Shown here: piece after piece, positions 6,764-13,598 of the stretch
Layout of the letters: each line of letters starts with the position of its first letter
How positions within the stretch are numbered: the stretch's first letter is position 1
Source of the DNA: Peptococcaceae bacterium
GTDB lineage: Bacteria > Bacillota > Desulfotomaculia > Desulfotomaculales > Desulfocucumaceae
NCBI GenBank assembly: GCA_013336365.1
Contig: JAAXTT010000018.1
Coordinates: forward strand, 1-17,908
Direction: 5' to 3'
DNA: 17,908 bases
Notes under the pieces: model-generated
The model's input: only the letters and a program-made list of their open reading frames with translations
What the model was told of the DNA's origin: nothing
Databases searched by the model: none
Translations under genes and position numbers: made by a program

Positions 6764-7785
6764 TGAGAAAGGTTTTGGTAACAGAGGCGGCAGGGATGGT
6801 ACTATGTCATGATATAACTCAGATTATACCGGGACAGGTTAAAAAAAGAGCGTTTAAAAAAGGTCATGTAATCAGCCAAGAAGATGTTTCGGCATTATTG
6901 GATTTGGGGAAAAGACATATTTATGTTTGGGAACCGGAGCCGGGAGAGGTTCACGAAAATGATGCCGCACTTTTTCTGGCACAGGTTACCTCAGGAGAAG
7001 GTTTGGTTTGGAGTGAACCCAACCAGGGCAAGGTTACTGTAAGTGCAATCCAGGATGGGCTTTTAAAGGTTATTTCTGATAAGCTTTACAATATTAATAG
7101 TTTGCAGGGGATTTCCTTTGCTACCCTGCATAACAACAGGAGAGTTTTTAAGGACCAGGCGGTAGCGGGGACAAGGGTAATTCCATTGACGATTCCGCAG
7201 GAGGTTTTGGATCAGGCTGAAGAATTTTCCAAAGGGGAGCCCGTCATTTCAGTTAAGGCTTTTTCTCCTCTCTGGGTTGGGGTAATAACCAGCGGTACTG
7301 AGGTTTATGAGGGCAGAATCAAGGATGGATTTTTCCCGGTAATCAAAAAAAAGATAGCCTCTTTTGGTGGAAGGCTTCTTGCCCAGGTTATTGTTCCTGA
7401 TAATTCCGAGATTATTGCTGAGGAAATACATAGGATGATAGCAGAAGGGGCTCAGCTTGTTTTAGTCACCGGGGGAATGTCGGTTGATCCTGATGATGTT
7501 ACTCCGGATGGTATAAGAAAATCAGGGGCAAGGGAAATTTTTTACGGCTCTCCAGTAATTCCCGGATCCATGGTTATGCTTTCATATTTAGGCCATATTC
7601 CTGTTTGTGGTTTGCCCGGCTGCGTTATGTTTAATCGAAATACGGTTTTTGACTTGCTTTTGCCTCGTTTTTTTGCAGAGGACAAGATAAGTCGTGAGGA
7701 TATAGTGGCCATGGGTCATGGAGGTCTATGTCAGGAATGTGAGATATGTCATTATCCTGATTGTGCTTTTGGAAAAAACATCTGA
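6763..7785 (+). CDS. Molybdopterin-binding protein with C-terminal cysteine cluster
   Basis: A 340-residue protein with a MogA/MoaB/MoeA-type molybdopterin-binding domain at about 168-305: SPLWVGVITSGTEV, VLVTGGMSVDPDDVTPDGI and VCGLPGCVMFN. The N-terminal 160 residues differ from standard MoeA. The tail carries four cysteines, C323, C326, C329 and C334, in GLCQECEICHYPDCAFGK, which could bind a metal or Fe-S cluster. I start it at ATG 6763, which overlaps the formate dehydrogenase stop by one base (TAATG), with GGAGAAGG upstream; longer starts would run into the dehydrogenase gene. The tight coupling suggests a role in inserting or loading molybdopterin for that enzyme (inference). Clostridial homologues are usually annotated only as molybdopterin-binding proteins. 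Confidence 0.88.
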   Translation: MRKVLVTEAAGMVLCHDITQIIPGQVKKRAFKKGHVISQEDVSALLDLGKRHIYVWEPEPGEVHENDAALFLAQVTSGEGLVWSEPNQGKVTVSAIQDGLLKVISDKLYNINSLQGISFATLHNNRRVFKDQAVAGTRVIPLTIPQEVLDQAEEFSKGEPVISVKAFSPLWVGVITSGTEVYEGRIKDGFFPVIKKKIASFGGRLLAQVIVPDNSEIIAEEIHRMIAEGAQLVLVTGGMSVDPDDVTPDGIRKSGAREIFYGSPVIPGSMVMLSYLGHIPVCGLPGCVMFNRNTVFDLLLPRFFAEDKISREDIVAMGHGGLCQECEICHYPDCAFGKNI

Positions 7786-7803
7786 TTTGGGGGTAACAGG
7801 CAT

Positions 7804-9021
7804 TTGTTAATTAATATTGATATTGAGGCTGCTCAGGAGCTGCTGTTAAATAATATTCTGCCTTTACCCAGTGAGCAGATACCTCTTAGTGAGGCTTTAG
7901 GCAGAGTCATAGCGGATGACTTTACTGCCCCAGCCAATCTGCCGGCATATCCTCAGGCCGCTGTCGATGGTTTTGCAGTTCACCTGAAGGATATGGGCTC
8001 CGGGCAGTTAAGGATTGTTAAGCTTTCAAAAGATATCCAGAACACAGTTGTTTATCCGGGCGAGACAGTAGCGGTTCTTACCGGTAGACCGATTCCTCAG
8101 AACACAGGAGCGGTTGTTCCTCAGGAGCATACTGAGGTCAGGGAAAACGAGGTTTTTTTCTTAAAAGATATTATTCCGGGCAATAATATTAAGGTGCTCG
8201 GTGAGGATTTTGAAAAAGGCGACTTGTTGGCTGATAGGGGAACAGTTGTTGGTCCGGGTTTGATAGGGGTCTTTGCAGCCTTTGGGAAAGATGTGGTGAA
8301 GGTTTATCGTCAGCCCAGGATAGCTGTTTTAAGTCTAGCAGATGAAATTGTTCCTTATAACACTATAGACCCGGAGTTCAATCAGATCAGAGATTGTAAC
8401 GGGCCTCTTATTTCATCTCTGGCTTGTGTGGTTGGAGGAAAGGTTCAGGAGATCGGATATACTCAGGGTTGCAGCATGGAAGAGGTAGAAGATATGGTTA
8501 AAAGAATTCTTCTCAAGGCTGATTTGCTTGTAACTTTGGGCAGGACTGCTTCGGGAAATGATGATTATGCATTATCGCTTCTTAGAGGATTGGGAGCGAA
8601 AATTTTGTTTTGGGGAGTCGGGATAAAGCCGGGAAGTCATAGTGGGGGTGCGTTGCTTGATTCAAAACCGGTGATAGCCCTCTCTGGAAATGCTGCTGCC
8701 GGTGCGGTGGGTTTTCAGCTTTTGGCCGTTCCTGTAATTAAAAGACTTCGTGGCATGCTTGGCTGTTTAGAAAAATATAAAGCAGTAATAGAGGGCGCTT
8801 TTAACAAAAAGGGCGGTCCGAGGCGCTTCTTAAGAGGCAATGCGTATCTGGGAGATAAGGGATTGATGGTGGAGTTGCTATCCGGTCAGAAATCAAGCAT
8901 GCTTCGCTCTTTAATTGGCTGTAACGCTTTAATTGACTTGCCGGCAGGACATTCTCCTGTGGAAACAGGAAGTGAAGTTTCTGTTATCCTTCTTTCTGAT
9001 TTTAGCAGGAAAATAGTATAA
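7804..9021 (+). CDS. Divergent MoeA-like molybdopterin molybdenumtransferase
   Basis: A 405-residue protein with the full MoeA layout. MoeA inserts molybdate or tungstate into adenylylated molybdopterin. Conserved are AAVDGFAV (D55), LGEDFEKGD (132-140), PRIAVLSLADE (171-181), RDCNGPL and LFWGVGIKPG (268-277), and a C-terminal beta domain from about 325. Several usual signatures are altered: the SGG of SGGVSxG is LGRTASGNDD (245-254), and PGNP is SGNA (294-297). It may therefore be a paralogue with a modified role in formate dehydrogenase maturation, with a standard moeA elsewhere. The start is TTG 7804 with GGGGG 10 bases upstream, 18 bp after the preceding gene, so the two are probably cotranscribed. 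Confidence 0.88.
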   Translation: MLINIDIEAAQELLLNNILPLPSEQIPLSEALGRVIADDFTAPANLPAYPQAAVDGFAVHLKDMGSGQLRIVKLSKDIQNTVVYPGETVAVLTGRPIPQNTGAVVPQEHTEVRENEVFFLKDIIPGNNIKVLGEDFEKGDLLADRGTVVGPGLIGVFAAFGKDVVKVYRQPRIAVLSLADEIVPYNTIDPEFNQIRDCNGPLISSLACVVGGKVQEIGYTQGCSMEEVEDMVKRILLKADLLVTLGRTASGNDDYALSLLRGLGAKILFWGVGIKPGSHSGGALLDSKPVIALSGNAAAGAVGFQLLAVPVIKRLRGMLGCLEKYKAVIEGAFNKKGGPRRFLRGNAYLGDKGLMVELLSGQKSSMLRSLIGCNALIDLPAGHSPVETGSEVSVILLSDFSRKIV

Positions 9022-9022
9022 T
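9017..9022 (+). promoter_or_regulatory. Possible -10 element for the YkgJ-PAS gene
   Basis: TATAAT overlaps the stop codon of the MoeA-like gene, 53 bp before the next ATG. The -35 region is weak (TTTCTG near 8993). A 9-bp direct repeat TAGCTTGAT (9038-9046 and 9051-9059) lies between it and the start. The evidence is thin. Confidence 0.25.
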
Positions 9023-9075
9023 ATGCCAATAAGTATCTAGCTTGATGGATTAGCTTGATTATAAAGGAGTAATAA

Positions 9076-10854
9076 ATGGGTAAGGGCAAGAGAACCGGAA
9101 GTTTAAAAAAAGAAAACAGGAAAAACAGCAATAAAAACTCTCAGTTAAGTAGGGCAAACCTTGAAAATGAGAGTCTTTGGAGTTTATTGGAGAGCTACAA
9201 CAATCTGGATGCGGGACAAAGAGCCGCAGGGCTAAAGGATATAGGCATTGATGAGAATGACGATGAGATTCTTCGTATACTGACCAAGAGTCATTTTGTA
9301 ATTCCGGGCAAGACGCGGTATCAGTGTCTGTATTGTGGAGAATGTTGCAGGTATGCTAATAAAATCGCTCAGTTTACTTATGAAAGCTGTTCCTTTCTGA
9401 ATGAAAAAAACATGTGCAGTAAGCATGAAAATCATTATTTAGTTTGCAAGTGGTTTCCCTTTTGGGTATATCACGACAAAAATCTAGGACCACTGCTTAC
9501 TATAAAGCCATATTGCTCCGGATATGGTCATGGAGAATTGGTGGATTACAAAGAAACATTAACCAGAATGCTGGAACTGTCAAGAAGGATTTCAGTTGAA
9601 GATGATGGGGCCTTTATAATTCATGAGCTTCTTCACCTACCTGGATATAAGGAATGGGTTTTTCCTTCTAAGGAGAATATAGACAAGCTGCTGATGCTTT
9701 TGTCGAAACCTCAGTCGGTAGATAATAAAGTTGAGTCTAAAACAGAATCCAAGGGTGAATTGAATTATGCTCAGTTTTACACCTCAGGTCTATTAGGCAA
9801 GGTTACAGACCCCCATTTGACTGTTGATGAAAAGGGGATAATAACTGATGTTAATGACGCCTTTTGTCAGTTATCTCGCATGGAAAGAGATCAGCTGATT
9901 CAGACAGAATTTGCCCAGCGTTTTGTTAATGGAATTGGTTTAGCCAGTGACATTCAGACCTGTTTTTATAGGGGAAAGATTACTGCAGTACCTCACAGGA
10001 TAATAATGGACAATAAAACTACCTTGCCGGTGCTAATTAATGCCTTGACCTATCGAGATAGAACTGACGGACTGATTCATGGTATTTTGATATCCATGAA
10101 AGAGATTTCAGATATTATATACAATGAGCTTGCTCAATCTAAAAATTATGTCAGAGGTCTTATTGAAGCAAGCTTGGATGGGTTTATGGTAATAAACCTG
10201 GATGGAACCTTGATGGATGTTAATCAGGCTTTCGTAAATATTACCGGCTGCCCCAGAGAAAAGCTGATTGGGGACAACTTTCACAGTTATTTCAGCTCCC
10301 CGGAAGACGCTAAAAGGGGTGTTTCAATAACCTTTCAGCAGGAACAGGTTAAAAATTTTGAATTGGACCTAAAAACTGCAGGAAATGAGATAATACCGGT
10401 GTCCTTTAATGCATCTGTTTTTCATAATCATGATGGGATTGTCCAGGGAATATTTGCTGTAGCTCGTGATATAAGGGAAAATAGAATTATTATGAGTCAG
10501 CTGGCTGATTCAAAAAACTATGCCAGAGGACTTATTGAAAGCAGTATCGACCTGATGGTAACTGTTGACTATCAAGGTAAAATTACAGATGTCAATGAGG
10601 CAGCTGTTGAGTTAACAGGTTATTCACGGCAAATTCTGCTAAACTCATTTTTCCAAAATTATTTTACTGAGCCCAATAGAGCCAACGAAGCAATCAATAT
10701 TGCATTAAAGGGGGGTAAGGTCAAGGGATGTGACTTAGGCTTGATAAGCTTGGATAAAGCTGAAATAATCCCGGTTTCTTTTAATGCAAATGCCTATAAG
10801 GACAACGAAGGCAATATTATAGGGGTATTTGCCATTGCTCGGGATATGAGGTAG
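9076..10854 (+). CDS. YkgJ-type cysteine-cluster protein with three PAS domains and no output domain
   Basis: A 592-residue soluble protein. After a basic, Asn-rich N-terminus (1-30), residues about 78-150 carry a YkgJ-like CxxCxxCC motif (C84, C87, C90, C91) followed by C105, C114, C124 and C147; this family is thought to bind zinc or an iron-sulfur cluster. Three PAS domains follow at about 238-345, 355-465 and 475-592. The second and third are a clear duplication: both open SKNYxRGLIE, contain EIIPVSFNA, and end GVFAIARDMR or GIFAVARDIR. No kinase, GGDEF, HTH or methyl-accepting domain follows, and no remnant is readable after the stop. The ATG has AAAGGAGT 5 bases upstream. It could be a redox or metal sensor that acts through a protein partner, but this is inference. 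Confidence 0.88.
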   Translation: MGKGKRTGSLKKENRKNSNKNSQLSRANLENESLWSLLESYNNLDAGQRAAGLKDIGIDENDDEILRILTKSHFVIPGKTRYQCLYCGECCRYANKIAQFTYESCSFLNEKNMCSKHENHYLVCKWFPFWVYHDKNLGPLLTIKPYCSGYGHGELVDYKETLTRMLELSRRISVEDDGAFIIHELLHLPGYKEWVFPSKENIDKLLMLLSKPQSVDNKVESKTESKGELNYAQFYTSGLLGKVTDPHLTVDEKGIITDVNDAFCQLSRMERDQLIQTEFAQRFVNGIGLASDIQTCFYRGKITAVPHRIIMDNKTTLPVLINALTYRDRTDGLIHGILISMKEISDIIYNELAQSKNYVRGLIEASLDGFMVINLDGTLMDVNQAFVNITGCPREKLIGDNFHSYFSSPEDAKRGVSITFQQEQVKNFELDLKTAGNEIIPVSFNASVFHNHDGIVQGIFAVARDIRENRIIMSQLADSKNYARGLIESSIDLMVTVDYQGKITDVNEAAVELTGYSRQILLNSFFQNYFTEPNRANEAINIALKGGKVKGCDLGLISLDKAEIIPVSFNANAYKDNEGNIIGVFAIARDMR

Positions 10855-10922
10855 GGAAGATGCTTTTTGGCATGAGGGAAAAATAATTAACCGCAACATA
10901 TGGGGGAACTGGAGGAAGTATT

Positions 10923-11309
10923 TTGATATCAGCTTATTTGGCAGGTATCTCATCTCAGTATGAGGGTGAGGATATTGAGGTGAGATACTCTATAAACAGG
11001 GGCGAGCAGTTGTTGTCAAGAGGCTCGAAGTTATTCGACTATATAAAACCAACCTTGGTGGGACAGTTTGCTTTGACGACGCTGGCAAAGGAGTTAGAGG
11101 AATATCCTGATGAAGAAATTCAAATTATTATTAATGATGCTGCCTTATATGAGGTTGTGAGGGGAACATCAACAACCCAAAAAAAGGATGTTATTAAGCT
11201 TGCCAATGATACCCGGGCTACACTGGATAAGCTGGGAAAATATAAAATTATGGATGTGAGCCAAAATCACATTGAGCTGGCTAAATGGAACCAGGTCCTT
11301 AGTTTTTAA
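10923..11309 (+). CDS. Uncharacterised protein, possibly a degenerate RNase H-fold
   Basis: A 128-residue protein starting at TTG 10923, with GGAGG ending 7 bases before it. I cannot assign a family with confidence. The order of predicted elements resembles RNase HI: a strand at EDIEVRYSINRGEQLL, a helix at VGQFALTTLAKELEEY (66-81), a strand plus helix at IQIIINDAALYEVVRG, and a late strand at KYKIMDVSQNHIELAKW. In that reading the first Asp is not conserved, the usual Glu of the AE motif is Gln, and one Asp (in INDA) remains, so it would not be a normal ribonuclease. No signal peptide or membrane segment. It is 68 bp after the PAS gene and 31 bp before the thermonuclease gene. Confidence 0.7.
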   Translation: MISAYLAGISSQYEGEDIEVRYSINRGEQLLSRGSKLFDYIKPTLVGQFALTTLAKELEEYPDEEIQIIINDAALYEVVRGTSTTQKKDVIKLANDTRATLDKLGKYKIMDVSQNHIELAKWNQVLSF

Positions 11310-11340
11310 AGTAGAGGTATTTATTGAATAAGAGGTGGAG

Positions 11341-11838
11341 ATGAAGAGGCTATCTTTAGTTTTTTTTCTTGTTATTATTCTTTTCATTGCCGCCTGCAGT
11401 CTGGATTACGTAAAGACAGAGTCGGCCTTTGAGGGAAATCTTTATTCGGTCAAAAGAGTTGTTGACGGGGATACTATCATAGTTATTATTGATGGCAAGG
11501 AAGAAAGACTTAGGTTAATCGGAATCAATACCCCGGAGACAGTTCATCCGGCTAAGGGTGTGGAAGCCTTTGGCCGGGAAGCTAGTGAATATACCAAAGG
11601 ACAGCTTAAAGGGAAAGAAGTGGCATTGGAGTTTGATGTAGAGAAAAGAGACAGATATGACCGTTTATTGGCTTATGTATGGTTGGAAGAAAAAATGTTG
11701 AATGAGCTTTTGGTTGCAAAGGGTTATGCTCAGGTAGCAACATATCCTCCAAATATCAAGTATGTCGAGCGTTTTGTTGCAGCTCAGAAGCTTGCCAGAG
11801 AAAACAACCTGGGCTTGTGGGGTGCTAATCAAAAATAG
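11341..11838 (+). CDS. Thermonuclease (staphylococcal nuclease-like) lipoprotein
   Basis: Exported nuclease of 165 residues that cleaves DNA or RNA. A lipoprotein signal with lipobox IAAC gives the lipid-modified C19, so the enzyme should be tethered outside the membrane. The SNase domain (about 33-160) keeps the catalytic residues R58, E66 and R108 (equivalent to R35, E43 and R87) and D44 and T64 of the calcium site (D21 and T41). The residue matching calcium ligand D40 is N63 in GINTPE. ATG 11341 follows AGAGGTGG directly; GTG 11335 in the same frame lies inside that ribosome site and is less likely. It is followed 12 bp later by two fluoride channel genes. Confidence 0.92.
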   Translation: MKRLSLVFFLVIILFIAACSLDYVKTESAFEGNLYSVKRVVDGDTIIVIIDGKEERLRLIGINTPETVHPAKGVEAFGREASEYTKGQLKGKEVALEFDVEKRDRYDRLLAYVWLEEKMLNELLVAKGYAQVATYPPNIKYVERFVAAQKLARENNLGLWGANQK

Positions 11839-11850
11839 GGGAGTATGGGG

Positions 11851-12261
11851 ATGGCAGTTATAAGTGTAGGAATAGGTGGGTTTTTGGGTGCAATTGCCAG
11901 ATATTATATCGACCTTAATCTAAACAGCAATTCGCTATTTCCTTGGGGAACCTTCGCTGTGAATTTGGCCGGCAGCTTCTTTATTGCTTGTTTTTTAACT
12001 ATTGCCTTTTCTCAATTCATGGAGAGTGCCTTATTGGTTCATGGAATTTCCACTGGGTTTATCGGTTCTTTAACCACATTTTCCTCGGTAAGTGTGGAGG
12101 CAATTGAAATTGGCAGGGTTTCAGCAGGATTGCTTGTTTTTTATGTGTTGGTCAGTATTTTTGGTGGATTATTAATGGCCTATCTGGGCAGAAAGCTTGG
12201 ACGGGCAGTTTCAAGTCTATATAGTGGAATTGAGGCTCCGGGAGAGAAAATCGTTGAATAA
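11851..12261 (+). CDS. crcB: Fluoride channel subunit FluC/CrcB, first copy
   Basis: Small membrane protein of 136 residues that exports fluoride as a dimer. It has four hydrophobic segments and the family signatures GGFLGAIARYYI (about 8-19), WGTFAVNLAGSF (about 33-44) and GFIGSLTTFSS (about 71-81), including the conserved Asn of the pore and the TTFS motif. I prefer ATG 11851, which lies 7 bases after GGGGAG; ATG 11845 is in frame but only 1 base from it. The next gene is a second copy overlapping by 8 nt. Tandem pairs are known in Gram-positive bacteria and can form heterodimers of opposite membrane orientation. I see no fluoride riboswitch directly upstream. Confidence 0.93.
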   Translation: MAVISVGIGGFLGAIARYYIDLNLNSNSLFPWGTFAVNLAGSFFIACFLTIAFSQFMESALLVHGISTGFIGSLTTFSSVSVEAIEIGRVSAGLLVFYVLVSIFGGLLMAYLGRKLGRAVSSLYSGIEAPGEKIVE

Positions 12262-12613
12262 CTTTGTTTTGGTAGGCATTGGTGGTTTTTTTGGTGCTAT
12301 AGCCCGATATCTTATCGGGCTATTCTTCGCCGGGATAAATTTTGGCAGGTTTCCTCTTGGGACCTTCGTCATTAATATCACCGGCAGCTTTTTGTTAGGC
12401 CTTATTGCCTTAAATCCATTTTTCATGGACAAATTAAGTGAAAAATCCATCATTTTTATGGGTGTTGGTTTTTTGGGCGCCTATACAACATTTTCTACTC
12501 TTGAGTTTGAAACCCTGATTTTATTAGAGAAAAGACAATTTTACCTGGCAGTTTTTTATGTATCTGCAAGCTTTTCCACAGGAATACTTCTTGCTTGGCT
12601 GGCCAGCTGTTAG
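12254..12613 (+). CDS. crcB: Fluoride channel subunit FluC/CrcB, second copy
   Basis: A second fluoride channel subunit of 119 residues with GGFFGAIARYLIG (about 8-20), LGTFVINITGSFLLG and GFLGAYTTFSTLEFE, so the pore Asn and TTFS motif are intact. The start is TTG 12254, 7 bases after GGAGAG and inside the end of the first copy (8-nt overlap). Upstream in-frame codons would add a hydrophilic extension not typical of the family. The overlap implies coupled, near-stoichiometric translation, as expected for a heterodimeric channel (inference). The two copies differ in length and loop charges, so they are not a recent identical duplication. Confidence 0.93.
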   Translation: MNNFVLVGIGGFFGAIARYLIGLFFAGINFGRFPLGTFVINITGSFLLGLIALNPFFMDKLSEKSIIFMGVGFLGAYTTFSTLEFETLILLEKRQFYLAVFYVSASFSTGILLAWLASC

Positions 12614-12656
12614 GCAGTCTCCAAACTTTCGCATTATAGGAGTAATAAAAAAAGTC

Positions 12657-12692
12657 TTTTCAATTTTATATATCTAAAATATAATATAAAAA
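12657..12692 (+). promoter_or_regulatory. Promoter of the deacetylase gene, predicted leaderless start
   Basis: TTTTCA (12657-12662), a 17-bp spacer and a perfect TATAAT (12680-12685) form a good vegetative promoter. The expected transcription start, 6-8 bases after the -10, falls at about 12691-12693, on the ATG at 12692. No Shine-Dalgarno precedes that ATG. Confidence 0.55.
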
Positions 12693-13576
12693 TGAATATT
12701 AAGCGAGAAGATCAACAGTATTTTGGCAGTGTTTTATTCTTTAAACACTTGATTCTGGCAACCATTTGCTTGATTATTTTTAGCTTATTGACAGTGGCTA
12801 TCGTTTTAAATAAAAAAAACAATCAGCTAAGCAGTAAGTTGACTCAATTAACCGGAGATGGACAAATTTCAGGTTCTGCTACAGAAAATATCAAGCTTGA
12901 TTATCAAAAAAAATTCCCCAAGCTTTATGTTGAAAGAAAGGCAAAAACTAAATCAGTTCCCGAAAAAACAATCTTTCTTACCTTCGATGACGGACCATCC
13001 AGAAATACGATGCATATTCTGGATATCCTAAGTTATTACGATTTGAAGGCTACTTTTTTTGTTGTCTACAATGATAGTGAGGATTCCAAGCATATATATC
13101 AAGAGATCGTTAAGAGGGGTCACACTATTGCAATTCATACTGCCAGCCACAAATACACCGATATATATCAATCAGTGGACAGTTTTTTGGAGGATTTCAA
13201 TAAAATTTTTACAAAAATTGAAGAGCTGACCGGAGTCAAGCCTGACATATTGAGACTGCCGGGAGGAAGCATCAACCCTTATAATGTCAATATACATCAG
13301 GAATTGCTAGCAGAGCTTTTGCGCAGGGGTTTTACTTTCCATGACTGGAATGTCAGTGGAAATGATACCGGCAATTCTGCCACCAGCTACTCAATTTATC
13401 AGGCGGTAGTTAATAATGCCAGTAAGAATGACCGGTCTGTAGTTTTGCTCCATGATCTTTCTGATAAGGATATTACTGTGGACGCATTGGAGAATATAAT
13501 TGTCGATTTGCAGGACATGGGGTATTCCTTTGAAAAGCTTGATGGTAGTATAAAGCCCTTTACCTTTGCATATTAA
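12692..13576 (+). CDS. Membrane-anchored polysaccharide deacetylase (NodB/CE4 family)
   Basis: A 294-residue envelope enzyme expected to remove acetyl groups from peptidoglycan or another N-acetylglucosamine polymer. A single membrane helix lies at about 18-40, a linker at 41-90, and the NodB domain at about 92-285. CE4 motifs are present: TFDDGPS with D99 and D100, the metal-binding H149xxxH153 in HTASHKY, RLPGGS (188-193), DWNVSGND and the terminal LLHD with H254. The chosen ATG has no ribosome site but coincides with the predicted transcription start, and no better in-frame start precedes the membrane helix. The bactofilin gene follows 22 bp later, suggesting a shared role in cell-wall shaping (inference). 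Confidence 0.92.
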   Translation: MNIKREDQQYFGSVLFFKHLILATICLIIFSLLTVAIVLNKKNNQLSSKLTQLTGDGQISGSATENIKLDYQKKFPKLYVERKAKTKSVPEKTIFLTFDDGPSRNTMHILDILSYYDLKATFFVVYNDSEDSKHIYQEIVKRGHTIAIHTASHKYTDIYQSVDSFLEDFNKIFTKIEELTGVKPDILRLPGGSINPYNVNIHQELLAELLRRGFTFHDWNVSGNDTGNSATSYSIYQAVVNNASKNDRSVVLLHDLSDKDITVDALENIIVDLQDMGYSFEKLDGSIKPFTFAY

Positions 13577-13598
13577 CAAGGAAGTATGAGGTGATAGT

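Noticed and set aside
9038..9059. TAGCTTGAT direct repeat before the YkgJ-PAS gene as an operator
   Set aside because: Only 9 bp repeated at a 13-bp period with poor surrounding symmetry; it is downstream of the possible -10 and could be chance.
11310..11850. Fluoride riboswitch upstream of the crcB pair
   Set aside because: The 12-bp gap before the first crcB copy and the 31-bp gap before the nuclease gene are too short, and no matching motif was found.
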